Assembly (NCBI GenBank): GCA_030533005.1
Contig: JAUNJX010000005.1
Span: forward strand, 16,881-80,880
DNA length: 64,000 bases
From: Clostridia bacterium
GTDB taxonomy: Bacteria; Bacillota; Clostridia; Christensenellales; CAG-138
Direction: 5' to 3'
The notes below the pieces were generated by a model, which saw only the letters and a program-made list of their open reading frames with translations, ran no database searches and was not told the DNA's origin. Numbering within the stretch: position 1 is the first letter of the stretch; every line of letters starts with the position of its first letter. This document shows, piece by piece, positions 45,449-55,936 of this stretch. Made by a program: the position numbers and the translations under genes.

Positions 45449-46411
45449 TTATTCGCCCGACAGCAGCGCGCCCGCCATTTGCAATGCGCGCGCGCAGACC
45501 TCATCCAGCGTGCCATGATCCGTATAACCCGCGGCGCGTTTATGCCCGCCGCCGTTCATCCTTGCCGCTACATCGCCTACATCCAAGCTCGTCTTGCTGC
45601 GCAGGCTGACCTTGCAAGCACCCGCCTCGGCAGACTCCCGCACGAGTACGGCGATCTCCACCGTATCCACATCGCGGATATGATCGATAATGCCCTCTAC
45701 ATCCTCGCAGGTAGCGCCCGCATCCTCAAAATCCTGCCGGGTGATACGAGACAGACCCAGCCTGCCGTTGCAATAAAGCTCGATATGCGCGAGCGCATAG
45801 CCCAAAAGCCTGACCTTGCTAAAGGGCATCGTGCGGTATACGCAGCGGTTGATATAGGCGTTGTCCGCGCCGTCCTCTATCAGCTCCGCCGCCGCGTGCA
45901 GCGTTTCGGGGCTGGTGTTGCTGTAGGCGAAATTGCCCGTATCCGTCATAATGGCTGTGTACAAGCAGGTCGCAATATCGGGGTCGATCAGACCCATCAT
46001 TTCCAAGAGGTCAAAGAAGATCTCCCCCGCCGCCGCCGTGTCCCACACGCAGTTATCATCGGCATATTCCGCATTGGTAACGTGATGGTCGATGTTGAGC
46101 GTGTGCCGGGCGTTTGCAAACAGCGTTTCCGCCGTCCCCAGGCGATCCCTTGCCGCGCAGTCCACGCTGATGACGTTTCGCGTTTGCGCCGCCTCCGCGG
46201 GCTTTTTAAGCGCGCCCGAAAAAGGCAGAAAGGCATAGACCTTGGGCAGCGCGTCCTCGCAGACGATCTGCACGCTTTTCTTCAGCTTTTGCAGCGCCCC
46301 GTAGAGCGCAAGCCCCGAGCCCAGCGTATCGCCGTCAGGCGACACATGACAAATGATGGTGTAGTCGTCGCGCTCCTGCAAATAGGAGGCGATGAAGGAC
46401 AGCTTGCTCAT
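45449..46411 (-). CDS. nrnA: Bifunctional oligoribonuclease/pAp phosphatase NrnA
   Basis: 320-residue DHH-DHHA1 phosphoesterase that degrades nano-RNAs and 3'-phosphoadenosine-5'-phosphate. Motifs: CHVSPDGDTLGSGLAL near residue 21, VDCAARDR, NIDHHVTN near residue 110 (the DHH motif), TDTGNFAYSNT, and the C-terminal GGGHKRAAG. It overlaps the rbfA stop by four bases. Confidence 0.95.
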   Translation of the reverse strand: MSKLSFIASYLQERDDYTIICHVSPDGDTLGSGLALYGALQKLKKSVQIVCEDALPKVYAFLPFSGALKKPAEAAQTRNVISVDCAARDRLGTAETLFANARHTLNIDHHVTNAEYADDNCVWDTAAAGEIFFDLLEMMGLIDPDIATCLYTAIMTDTGNFAYSNTSPETLHAAAELIEDGADNAYINRCVYRTMPFSKVRLLGYALAHIELYCNGRLGLSRITRQDFEDAGATCEDVEGIIDHIRDVDTVEIAVLVRESAEAGACKVSLRSKTSLDVGDVAARMNGGGHKRAAGYTDHGTLDEVCARALQMAGALLSGE

Positions 46412-46764
46412 TTTTCCTTTTCCTTTTGCAGTTCGTCCAGTATTTTTGCGATATGGACGCTGTATTCAATGGAATTATCCAAAGTGAATTTGAACTTGGG
46501 CAGCGCCCGTATCTCCATACGCTGCCCCAGCTCGTGCGAGATGAAGCCCGCGGCCTTGTTGAGCGTATCCACGGTAGTCTCACGCACGGCGTTATCCTCG
46601 TCATAGACGCTGATCTTGGCCTTGGCCCACTTGAGGTCGCTCGTCACCTCCACGGCCGTCACCGTCGCCATGTTGGAGATGCGCGGATCCTTCATATCGC
46701 GGATGATCTCGCAGAGCACGCGCTTAATCTCCTCGCTCATTCTATCATATCTGTTGACTTCCAT
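46408..46764 (-). CDS. rbfA: Ribosome-binding factor A (RbfA)
   Basis: 118-residue 30S assembly factor with a KH-like fold. Typical sequence: RYDRMSEEIKRVLCEIIRDMKDPRISNMATVTAVEVTSDLKWAKAKISVY and GQRMEIRALPKFKFTLDNSIEYSVHI. The ATG at 46764 overlaps the end of infB by one to two bases. The longer frame to 46854 lies in infB and is not used. Confidence 0.97.
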   Translation of the reverse strand: MEVNRYDRMSEEIKRVLCEIIRDMKDPRISNMATVTAVEVTSDLKWAKAKISVYDEDNAVRETTVDTLNKAAGFISHELGQRMEIRALPKFKFTLDNSIEYSVHIAKILDELQKEKEK

Positions 46765-46765
46765 A

Positions 46766-49384
46766 TTATCTTTCCACTTCCTCCATGACAAACGCTTCGA
46801 TGATATCGCCTTCATGGATATCGTTGAAGTTTTCGATGCCAACGCCGCACTCATAGCCCTGCGCCACTTCCTTGGCGTCGTCCTTGAAGCGCTTGAGCGA
46901 TGCGATCTTGCCCTCGTGTACGATCACGCCGTCGCGCACCAAGCGGATCTGCGCGTTGCGCACGATCTTGCCCTCCTGCACATAGCAGCCCGCGATGGCG
47001 CCAACGCCCGTGATCTTGAAGGTGCTGCGCACCTCCAAGTGTCCAAGCAGGTTCTCCTTGAATACGGGCGCGAACATGCCCTTCATGGCCTGCGTGACCT
47101 CCTCGATCGCGTCGTAGATGATGCGATACATCCGCATATCCACCTTTTCGCGGACGGCGGTTTCCCGCGCCGTGGCGTCGGGGCGCACGTTGAAGCCTAT
47201 GATGATGGCGTTGGAGGCGGAGGCAAACATGACGTCGTTGCCCGTGATCGCGCCTACGCCGCCGTGGATGCACTTGACATGCACCTCCTCGTTGGAGAGC
47301 TTTTCAAGCGCCTGCTTGACAGCCTCCACCGAGCCCTGCACGTCCGCCTTGACGATCAAATTCAGGGTCTTGATCTCGCCCTCGGCGATCTGGCTGAACA
47401 GGTCGTCCAAGGACACCTTGGAGAGGTTCTTAAGCTGCTCCGCCTTCTGCTTGTCGCGGCGTTCCTCCGCCACCTGACGGGAGAGCTTGTCGATCTCCGC
47501 CGCGTTCATCACGTCGCCCGCAGAGGGCACCTCGTTGAAGCCCAGTACGGAAACAGGGGTGCTGGGGCCCGCTTCGTTGACGCGCTTGCCCTTGTCGTCG
47601 ATCATGGCGCGCACACGGCCATAGGTCGTGCCCGCAACGATGGGATCGCCCACCTTGAGGGTGCCGTTTTGCACCAATACGGTCGCAATAGGGCCGCGCC
47701 CCTTGTCCAGCTCCGCTTCTACGATGGTACCCTTGGCCATGCGGTTGGGGTTCGCCTTGAGCTCCAGCACGTCGGCCTGCAAAAGCACCATTTCCAATAG
47801 TGTATCCAGATTGATTTTCTTTTTGGCGGAAACCTGCACGCAAATGGTGTCGCCGCCCCATTCCTCGCTCACCAGGCCATGCTCGGTAAGCTGCTGCATG
47901 ACGCGATCGGGATTCGCGCCCTCGCGGTCGATCTTGTTGATGGCCACGATGATGGGCACGCCCGCCGCCTTGGAATGGTTGATGGCCTCCACGGTCTGCG
48001 GCATGATGCCGTCGTCCGCCGCCACCACAAGAATGACGATATCCGTCACCTGCGCGCCGCGGGCACGCATGGCGGTGAACGCCTCATGACCCGGGGTGTC
48101 GATGAAGGTGATCTGGCGATTGTTGCACATAACGGTGTACGCGCCGATGTGCTGCGTGATGCCGCCCGCTTCGCTTTCGGTGATGCTGCTTTGACGGATC
48201 GCGTCGAGCAGGGACGTTTTGCCGTGATCGACATGACCCATAATGGTAACGACCGGCGGACGGGAAACGAGATTCCTCTCGGTATCCTCCTCCTCGCTCG
48301 TTTCGGCCAGCACATCCTCAAAGGTCTTGGTCAGCTGCTGTTCAAGCTCGATATCGTAATCCGCCGCAACCAGCGCGCAGGTGTCGAAATCGATCTCCTG
48401 ATTGATCGTGGCCATGGTGCCCAGCAGGAACAGCTTCTTAATGATCTCCGCCGCGGGCTTGCCGATCTTCTCGGAAAGATCCTTGACGGTAACGGTTTCG
48501 GTGGTTATCACAGCTTTTTCAATCACAATCGGCTCCATCTTATGCACAGGCTGCTGGTTTTGCTTGCGCTTCGAGCGCCTGCGGAAATTTTCGTCCTCGT
48601 ATCCGGTAGGCGCGGCTTCCCGTGCCAGCGTTTTCTTGTTTTTCAGCCGGGGATTATCGTCCCGGCGGGGCTTCGCGTCCTTCGCGCCAACGGTGCGTGC
48701 CTGCGGGCTTGCTTTATACCCGTCGGTCGCCATGGGCGGCTTGCCCGTCGCCGTTCGCGGCGCTGTGCCCGCACCTGCCGGGCGGGGCGTGCCTGCGGGG
48801 CGGGGTGCGCCTGCGGCTGCGCGAGGCGGCTGCGCGGGGCGCTGTCCCTGCTGCGCGTTTGGCCGGGCGGGGCGTTCGCCGCGCGGGTCGTAGCCCTGTG
48901 CGCTCTGCCCTCTTGGGGCGGGACGTTCGGGCGCACGCTGCTGCTGTTGCTGCTGCGGGCGCGGCGCCGGTCTTTCGGCGGGCTTCGCCGGCGCTTGCGG
49001 CGGAAGCTTGACCGGCTCCGCCGGTTTTTCCGCCACAGGGGCGGGTTTTTCTTCCGGTTGTTCCTTCTGCACGGGCGCTTCGACCTTCGGCGCCGCTTCA
49101 ACGGGAGCAGGGGCAGGAACCACTTCCTCATCTTCTTCATGCTCGCCCACATGGAAAGCAAGATGGCCTTCCTGCGCAAGCACTTCGCGCAGGCGATCCG
49201 CCTTTTCCTTCTCAATGCGCGCTTTACGCTCCGCTTCTTCCTTTTCGGCCAAATGGCTCTCCGCGCGCTTGACGCTTTGCAAGCTCGCGCTCATGTCCGT
49301 CTGCGACTGCTTGATGCGCTCAAAAAGCGCCTGCGCCTGATCTTGAAGCTCCTTCGCCGCATCCGTGATCTTTACTTTTGCCAT
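46766..49384 (-). CDS. infB: Translation initiation factor IF-2
   Basis: 872-residue GTPase that delivers initiator tRNA to the ribosome. An N-terminal charged coiled coil (about 1-70) and a Pro/Ala/Arg/Gln-rich disordered region (about 80-250) precede an IF2_N-type domain (about 290-345). The G domain has G1 GHVDHGKTS near residue 383, DTPGHE and NKID. The C-terminal beta barrels and fMet-tRNA-binding domain are complete. ATG at 49384; an in-frame TTG just upstream is unlikely. Follows ylxQ with a short overlap. Confidence 0.98.
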   Translation of the reverse strand: MAKVKITDAAKELQDQAQALFERIKQSQTDMSASLQSVKRAESHLAEKEEAERKARIEKEKADRLREVLAQEGHLAFHVGEHEEDEEVVPAPAPVEAAPKVEAPVQKEQPEEKPAPVAEKPAEPVKLPPQAPAKPAERPAPRPQQQQQQRAPERPAPRGQSAQGYDPRGERPARPNAQQGQRPAQPPRAAAGAPRPAGTPRPAGAGTAPRTATGKPPMATDGYKASPQARTVGAKDAKPRRDDNPRLKNKKTLAREAAPTGYEDENFRRRSKRKQNQQPVHKMEPIVIEKAVITTETVTVKDLSEKIGKPAAEIIKKLFLLGTMATINQEIDFDTCALVAADYDIELEQQLTKTFEDVLAETSEEEDTERNLVSRPPVVTIMGHVDHGKTSLLDAIRQSSITESEAGGITQHIGAYTVMCNNRQITFIDTPGHEAFTAMRARGAQVTDIVILVVAADDGIMPQTVEAINHSKAAGVPIIVAINKIDREGANPDRVMQQLTEHGLVSEEWGGDTICVQVSAKKKINLDTLLEMVLLQADVLELKANPNRMAKGTIVEAELDKGRGPIATVLVQNGTLKVGDPIVAGTTYGRVRAMIDDKGKRVNEAGPSTPVSVLGFNEVPSAGDVMNAAEIDKLSRQVAEERRDKQKAEQLKNLSKVSLDDLFSQIAEGEIKTLNLIVKADVQGSVEAVKQALEKLSNEEVHVKCIHGGVGAITGNDVMFASASNAIIIGFNVRPDATARETAVREKVDMRMYRIIYDAIEEVTQAMKGMFAPVFKENLLGHLEVRSTFKITGVGAIAGCYVQEGKIVRNAQIRLVRDGVIVHEGKIASLKRFKDDAKEVAQGYECGVGIENFNDIHEGDIIEAFVMEEVER

Positions 49385-49689
49385 CAATCAACACCCCCGT
49401 GCGTTTTTTGCAGAATCATGCGGGCAAACCCGCTGTCCGTCACCGCCGCCACCTTGCGTCCGTAACGCCCGATGGCCGCGTCCATATCCCTTATGCACAG
49501 GCAGGGTATCCCAGCCCTTGCACACATACCTTCGTAGCGCAGCCGCGTGGCTTCCGACGCGCCCGCGTCCAGCGCCACAAGCAGCGCCTTGCCGCCCTTG
49601 ACCGCCTTTTCGCAGGCAAAATCCCCCGCCATGACCTTACCGGCCCGCTGCGCAAAGCCCAGCGCGTTTCTTAGCGCCTCATTCTCCAC
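49384..49689 (-). CDS. ylxQ: L7Ae/L30e-family RNA-binding protein YlxQ
   Basis: 101 residues of the ribosomal L7Ae family, probably a kink-turn RNA binder. [45 protein letters not shown] is the family core. The start is a GTG at 49689 with AAAGGAG seven bases upstream. It overlaps ylxR by 11 bases and abuts infB. Conserved nusA-ylxR-ylxQ-infB order. Confidence 0.92.
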   Translation of the reverse strand: MENEALRNALGFAQRAGKVMAGDFACEKAVKGGKALLVALDAGASEATRLRYEGMCARAGIPCLCIRDMDAAIGRYGRKVAAVTDSGFARMILQKTHGGVD

Positions 49690-49957
49690 CCAACTGCTCC
49701 TTTAACGTTGCAAACACCTCGGGCGAGATGGAACATTCCAGCGCCCGCTCCAGCGCCCGCGTTTTTTGCGCCCGCTCCAAGCACGCGGCAGCCCTGCACA
49801 GATACGCGCCGCGGCCGTTGGCCTTGCCCGTTTTGTCCATCACGACAGCGGGCGGCGCATCCTCTGTGCCCGGCGTGCGCACCACGCGCACCAGCTCTTT
49901 CTTGGGGCGCATTTCTCTACAGGCTACGCACATGCGCATGGGCGTTTTGCCGCTCAT
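49679..49957 (-). CDS. ylxR: YlxR family (DUF448) protein
   Basis: 92-residue small basic protein, predicted nucleic-acid binding. It begins SGKTPMRMCVACREMRPKKELVRVVR and has NGRGAYLCRAAACLERAQKTRALERAL, the DUF448 signature. GGAGG eight bases before the ATG lies in the end of nusA. In Bacillus YlxR is a nucleoid-associated regulator and in other work has been linked to RNase P; both are family knowledge. Confidence 0.93.
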   Translation of the reverse strand: MSGKTPMRMCVACREMRPKKELVRVVRTPGTEDAPPAVVMDKTGKANGRGAYLCRAAACLERAQKTRALERALECSISPEVFATLKEQLGGE

Positions 49958-49960
49958 GGA

Positions 49961-51121
<1,161 letters not shown>

Positions 51122-51171
51122 GTGTCCCTCTCCTTATTTAAAATACATAGTAGTATGGCGTTCGTTATAGG

Positions 51172-51633
51172 TTATAGGTCGGCAAAATCGATGTAGGGCA
51201 CGATCTTTGCCGCGTCCTTGCGGGCAAAGCGCCTTTCCTCCCCGTTACAAAGGAGGATGAACGCTTCCGCGTCAAAGCCTTGCAGCGTGCCGGTAAATTC
51301 CTTTTTCTTGTCCACCGGCGCATAGAGCTTCACCGTGACCTTTTTGCCAAGATTGCGCGTGAAATCCTTGTCAAGCTTGAGCGGGCGGTCAAGTCCGATA
51401 GAGGAAACGCTCAAAAAATAGCTGTCCGCGATGGGATCCTTTTCGTCCAATACGGGCTCCACCGCGCGGGAAACCTTCTCACAATCGTCGATATCCACGC
51501 CGCCCTCCTTGTCGATGAACAGCGTGAGCACCCATGCGCCCTGCTCCTTTTGATATTCCACATCGTAGAGATCAAAGCCCATCTCCTCGACCGTGCCCCT
51601 TAGCAGCGCCGCGACCGTTTCGCTCGTTTTCAA
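51172..51633 (-). CDS. rimP: Ribosome maturation factor RimP
   Basis: 153-residue 30S maturation factor. MGFDLYDVEYQKEQGAWVLTLFIDKEGGVDIDDCEKVSRAVEPVLDE and YFLSVSSIGLDRPLKLDKDF are family hallmarks. The start is a TTG at 51633 with GGAGG five bases upstream. First gene of the nusA-infB operon; its leader contains a complete intrinsic terminator. Confidence 0.95.
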   Translation of the reverse strand: MKTSETVAALLRGTVEEMGFDLYDVEYQKEQGAWVLTLFIDKEGGVDIDDCEKVSRAVEPVLDEKDPIADSYFLSVSSIGLDRPLKLDKDFTRNLGKKVTVKLYAPVDKKKEFTGTLQGFDAEAFILLCNGEERRFARKDAAKIVPYIDFADL

Positions 51634-51643
51634 TCTGGCCTCC

Positions 51644-51675
51644 TCAAAACAAAAGAGCGGGAAAATCCCACTCTT
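51644..51675 (-). terminator. Intrinsic terminator inside the rimP leader (attenuator candidate)
   Basis: Minus strand stem AAGAGTGGG / CCCGCTCTT (9 pairs, one G-T), loop ATTTT, followed by TTGTTTTG. It lies between the promoter at 51715-51743 and the rimP start, so transcripts of the operon must read through it. Confidence 0.8.
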
Positions 51676-51714
51676 ACATGCACAACATACAGCAATTAGC
51701 TGACCAACGTTCGG

Positions 51715-51743
51715 ATTATATCACAGACGCGCCTATAAGTCAA
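51715..51743 (-). promoter_or_regulatory. Sigma-A promoter of the rimP-nusA-infB operon
   Basis: Minus strand: TTGACT (51738-51743), 17-base spacer, perfect TATAAT (51715-51720). The -35 overlaps the polC stop codon. Confidence 0.8.
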
Positions 51744-54700
51744 ATCAATCCTTGGAAAAGGGTGATCTGGTTGGTTTCGGGAAGACCCGCAAGGCATCCT
51801 GCCTCCTTAAGCGCGTTCACCACGCCGCTGTTCGCCTTGGTGCGCTTTTGAAAATCCTCGATGGAGCCGTAGGGTTTCCCCTGCGCCGCCGCGGCGACGC
51901 CCTCCGCCGCGTTTTCACCCACGCCCGCAATCGCGCAAAGCGGCGGGCGCAGCGCGTTGTCTTCGATCAAAAAGCGCTTGGCGTCGGACTTATAGATATC
52001 CACGTCCAACAGCTCGATGCCGCGCAGGTTCATTTCATACACCGCCTCCAAGGCCGTAAGAAGGTCCGCCTCCTTGGGGTCTACATCGTTGCCCTTCTTG
52101 CGGATGGCGTTGATGTTTTTGAGCACCCTCTCAGCGCCGCCCGACGCGAATGCCTGATCGAACGCGTCCCCGGCGCGGCATTGGAAATAGACCGCGTAAA
52201 ACGCCAAGGGATAATGCACCTTATAGTAGGCTACCCGGAACGCCATCATCACATACGCCGCCGCGTGCGCGCGCGGGAACATGTAGCCGATCTTCTTGCA
52301 GGAATCCGGGAACCAGTCGTAGATGGGGAGCTTGCGCATATGCTCCTCCATTTCAGGCGTAAGACCCCTGCCTTTTCTGACACTTTCCATGGTCTTAAAG
52401 GACATGGAGGGGTCGCCGCCCTGCAAGATGAGATAGTTCATGATATCGTCGCGGGTACAGATGACGTCCCGCAGCGTCGCCTGCCCGCTTTTGACAAGCT
52501 CCTGCGCGTTGCCCAGCCACACGTCCGTGCCGTGGGAAAGCCCTGCGATACGCACCAGCTCCTCCATGGTGGTGGGGCGGGTGTCCATGAGCATTTGGCG
52601 AACAAAGCCGGTGCCGAATTCCGGTATGCCTATGGAGCCCACGTCGCACTCCAGCGCCTTAAGATCAATGCCCAGCGGCGCCTGGGTCGAAAACAGCTGC
52701 ATGGTAGCGGGGTCGTCCTGCGGGATATCCTTGGGATCCAGCCCCGTAATATCCTGTAGCATGCGAAGCGCCGTGGGGTCTACATGGCCGAGGATGTCAA
52801 GCTTCACGAGCCTGTCATCCATGGCGTGAAAATCAAAGTGCGTGGTGATCGTGCCTGCCGACGCCTTATCCGCCGGATACTGGATGGGGGTGAACTCCAT
52901 GATGTCGTTTTCCTCCGGCACGATGACGATGCCGCCGGGGTGCTGCCCCGTGGTGCGCTTGACGCCGCAGCAGCCCGCGACCAGCCGGTCGATCTCGTCG
53001 CGCCCCAGCGTCACGCCGTTTTGCTCGCAGTATTTCATGACATAGCCATAGACGGTCTTTGCTTGCAAGCCGGATATGGTGCCCGCCCGGAACGCGTGAC
53101 CCTTACCGAACATCACCTCGGTATAGGCGTGCGCCCTGGGCTGATATTCACCGGAGAAGTTCAGATCGATATCCGGCGTCTTGTCGCCCTTGAAGCCCAA
53201 AAAGGTCTCGAAGGGTATCTCATAGCCAAGCTTTTGGTACGGCGTGCCGCATGCGGGGCAGCTTGCGTCCGGCAGATCCACGCCGCAGGCATAGGTGCTC
53301 CGGTCGATATCAAAATCGCTGTGCTTGCAGTTCGGGCAGACGTAATGGGGCTGCAGGGGATTGACCTCCGTAATGCCCGCCATGGTCGCCACAAAGGAGG
53401 AGCCGACGGAGCCACGGGAGCCGACAAGATACCCGTCGTCGTTGGATTTTTTCACCAGCCGCTGCGCCATCAGATACAAGGAGGCGTAGCCGTTGCCGAT
53501 GATGGAATTGAGCTCCTTGTCAAGTCGCTTTTGCACGATCTCCGGGAGCGGATCGCCGTAGATCTCATGCGCCCGCTTTTCCGCCATCCCGCGAAGCTCG
53601 TCGTTGGCGCCGGGGAAGGTGGGCGCATAGGTGCTCTTTTCGGAAAGGAAGGGCGGCATGGCCTCGCACATGTCCGCTATGGCGTTGGGGTTGTCGATCA
53701 CGACCTCGCGGGCGCGTTCGCCAAGATAGGCAAACTCCTCCAGCATCTCCTGCGTGGTTTTATAATAGAGCGGCGCTTGCTGTTCGGCGTCCTTAAAATC
53801 CCGCGCGCTCATGAGCACGGCGCGAAACACCGCGTCCTCGGGATCGAGAAAATGCACGTCGCCCGTAGCGACGGTGGGCTTGCCCAGCTGATCGCCCAGC
53901 TCCAGGACGCGTTTATTCAGCGCGCGTAAGCCCTCGTCGTCCTTCACGCGCTCCTCGCGCACCAAAAAGGCGTTATTGCCGATGGGCTGTATCTCCATAT
54001 AATCATAAAAGGACGCGATATCGAGCAGCTCCTGCTCCGGCTTTTCCTCAAGCACCGCGCGGAACACCTCGCCCGCCTCGCAAGCGCCCCCTACGATCAA
54101 GCCCTCCCGATACAGGCACAAGAGGCTCTTGGGGATGCGCGGCACCTTTTTCAAATGATCCAGATGCGCATAGGACACCAATCGATAGAGGTTCAATAGC
54201 CCCGTGTGGTTTTTTGCAAGCAGTATGATGTGATAGCTGCTGCGCCTGCCCTTGACCTTTTCGGGGGGCAGCGCGTGAAAGAGCGGCAGCTCGCGCACGC
54301 CCCTTTCGTTAAGATGCGAAAGCAAGGTGCGCATCAGCGCCGCCTGCTGCGCAGCCTTTTGCGAAGCGCCGCCTGTAAAGGCCGGCGGCTCCGCCTCGTG
54401 ATAACAGTCACGATGCAGGCGCGTGGCGTCCGCGTAGCGGTTTTGGGGCGGGAATTCCAGCCGCTCGCAGTAGGTGCAAAGCGTAAAGGCCGTTTCGCTG
54501 TCCGCCACCCATATGCCGCCGTTTGCAAAATCGCGCAGCGCGCGCAACGCGTCATAGAGCACGGACGCGTTTTCCATGTCCGCTTCGCAAAGCCCCGTTT
54601 CCTTTTCTACCTCGGCGGGTATAGGCATGCCCGTATCCACGCATACGCAGAAGGAATCCTTTGTGCCCTCCGCCGTAAAACGTTCCGCCGCAATCTGGAA

Positions 54701-55936
54701 AACGCACGCGAGGTCAAGCCCCTTTGCGGCGGTCATGGAAACCGACACGAAGCTTTGCCCTTCCCATTTGCACAGCGTGCAATCGGGGCTTAGGTATCCC
54801 TCCACCCCAAGAATCACCTTGATATCCACGCCGTCCTTTTTGAGCTTGTTGGCCGCGTTCACGGCGGCCGGAAACGCCTGCACCACGCCATGATCCGTGA
54901 TGGCGACGGCCTTATGACCCCAGCGGGCAGCGGTTTTGACGGCGTCCGCCGGCTCCACCAGCGCGTCCATGCTGCTCATCTTGGTGTGCAGGTGCAGCTC
55001 CACCCGCTTTTCCTCCGCTGCATCCGCGCGCCGCACGGCGGGCGTCTCTGCCAAGTCCCGCACGAGCAGGCACATGCGCTTGAGATAGTTATCCATGTTG
55101 TAGCTGCCATGCGCGATAAGCCGGTCGCCCTTCTTCTGGCAATCGGCAATGCGCGCGGCAACGTTTTTCTCGTTGGGGTCTAAAAAGAGCTTGCAGGGCA
55201 CAGCGCCCGTGCGATCCGTCAGCACCACCTGCAAAATCAGGCCGCCATCCTTCTTTTCGCGGCTTTCCATGGAAAGAATGACGCCGCATACCGTGATGGT
55301 GCCCGCGTTCTCCTGCACGTCGCGCATGGGCAGCGCACGCTCCAGCCTGGGCAGGGTGCGGCCATAGAGCAGCTTGCCCTGCGGCTTTTGCGGCGGCTTG
55401 CGCACATCCTTCTTCGGCGCGGCCTTGGCCGTCTGCGTTGTCGGCCGGGTGTTTTGCTGCGGCGCGGCGGCGGGCTTTTGCATATCGTCTATCGCAAGCT
55501 GCAACGTCAGCGGCAGGCCGATCGCCGCCATGGCTGCCTGCGCGTATTGCTTGCAGTACGCGTCGATACCGGGTATGTGCATAACGCTTTGGGGCACGCG
55601 CGCCGTCACAACACCGTCCGTTTGCGACCAGACAGCGCCCTTAAAGAAGGGGCGAAGCTGCGGCGCGTTTTCCAGCCACCTGTCGGCGATCGCAGCCGCC
55701 ACCGCGTCAAAATCCGTTTGCAGCAAAACCTTGGGATCGGTATAGACGATAGCAAAATCCAGGCTACAGCCCGGCATCATCTCAACAAGCTTTTCCCGAA
55801 GCCCTCTTTGCGCGTCCATGGGCACAAACGCATCGGCGGTGAAATACGCCCGCAGCTCATTGCGGCTGCGAGAGAAGGACACCTCCGTAGGATGTATGTG
55901 TAAGGATGTAAAAAGGCTATCTATCTGTGCGTCCAT
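51740..55936 (-). CDS. polC: DNA polymerase III PolC with degenerate proofreading domain
   Basis: 1398-residue replicative polymerase of low-GC Gram-positives. Domain order: N-terminal domain (1-180), OB fold (about 210-300), first PHP half (HLHTKMS at 315, ITDHG at 346), exonuclease insert (about 395-515), second PHP half (GDVHF at 692), polymerase (GSRGSVGSSF near 840, zinc-binding CPNC/CPACG at 867-897, PDIDLNF at 921), then C-terminal HhH region. The DEDDh exonuclease has lost its catalytic residues: the DxE site reads SMT (400-402), the second Asp site reads ADSETAF, and the HRAxxD segment is missing. The start overlaps ispG by 20 bases. Confidence 0.97.
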   Translation of the reverse strand: MDAQIDSLFTSLHIHPTEVSFSRSRNELRAYFTADAFVPMDAQRGLREKLVEMMPGCSLDFAIVYTDPKVLLQTDFDAVAAAIADRWLENAPQLRPFFKGAVWSQTDGVVTARVPQSVMHIPGIDAYCKQYAQAAMAAIGLPLTLQLAIDDMQKPAAAPQQNTRPTTQTAKAAPKKDVRKPPQKPQGKLLYGRTLPRLERALPMRDVQENAGTITVCGVILSMESREKKDGGLILQVVLTDRTGAVPCKLFLDPNEKNVAARIADCQKKGDRLIAHGSYNMDNYLKRMCLLVRDLAETPAVRRADAAEEKRVELHLHTKMSSMDALVEPADAVKTAARWGHKAVAITDHGVVQAFPAAVNAANKLKKDGVDIKVILGVEGYLSPDCTLCKWEGQSFVSVSMTAAKGLDLACVFQIAAERFTAEGTKDSFCVCVDTGMPIPAEVEKETGLCEADMENASVLYDALRALRDFANGGIWVADSETAFTLCTYCERLEFPPQNRYADATRLHRDCYHEAEPPAFTGGASQKAAQQAALMRTLLSHLNERGVRELPLFHALPPEKVKGRRSSYHIILLAKNHTGLLNLYRLVSYAHLDHLKKVPRIPKSLLCLYREGLIVGGACEAGEVFRAVLEEKPEQELLDIASFYDYMEIQPIGNNAFLVREERVKDDEGLRALNKRVLELGDQLGKPTVATGDVHFLDPEDAVFRAVLMSARDFKDAEQQAPLYYKTTQEMLEEFAYLGERAREVVIDNPNAIADMCEAMPPFLSEKSTYAPTFPGANDELRGMAEKRAHEIYGDPLPEIVQKRLDKELNSIIGNGYASLYLMAQRLVKKSNDDGYLVGSRGSVGSSFVATMAGITEVNPLQPHYVCPNCKHSDFDIDRSTYACGVDLPDASCPACGTPYQKLGYEIPFETFLGFKGDKTPDIDLNFSGEYQPRAHAYTEVMFGKGHAFRAGTISGLQAKTVYGYVMKYCEQNGVTLGRDEIDRLVAGCCGVKRTTGQHPGGIVIVPEENDIMEFTPIQYPADKASAGTITTHFDFHAMDDRLVKLDILGHVDPTALRMLQDITGLDPKDIPQDDPATMQLFSTQAPLGIDLKALECDVGSIGIPEFGTGFVRQMLMDTRPTTMEELVRIAGLSHGTDVWLGNAQELVKSGQATLRDVICTRDDIMNYLILQGGDPSMSFKTMESVRKGRGLTPEMEEHMRKLPIYDWFPDSCKKIGYMFPRAHAAAYVMMAFRVAYYKVHYPLAFYAVYFQCRAGDAFDQAFASGGAERVLKNINAIRKKGNDVDPKEADLLTALEAVYEMNLRGIELLDVDIYKSDAKRFLIEDNALRPPLCAIAGVGENAAEGVAAAAQGKPYGSIEDFQKRTKANSGVVNALKEAGCLAGLPETNQITLFQGLI

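Noticed and set aside
47879..49465. A 528-codon frame opposite infB
   Set aside because: Arises from the low-complexity GC-rich part of infB; no recognisable domain.
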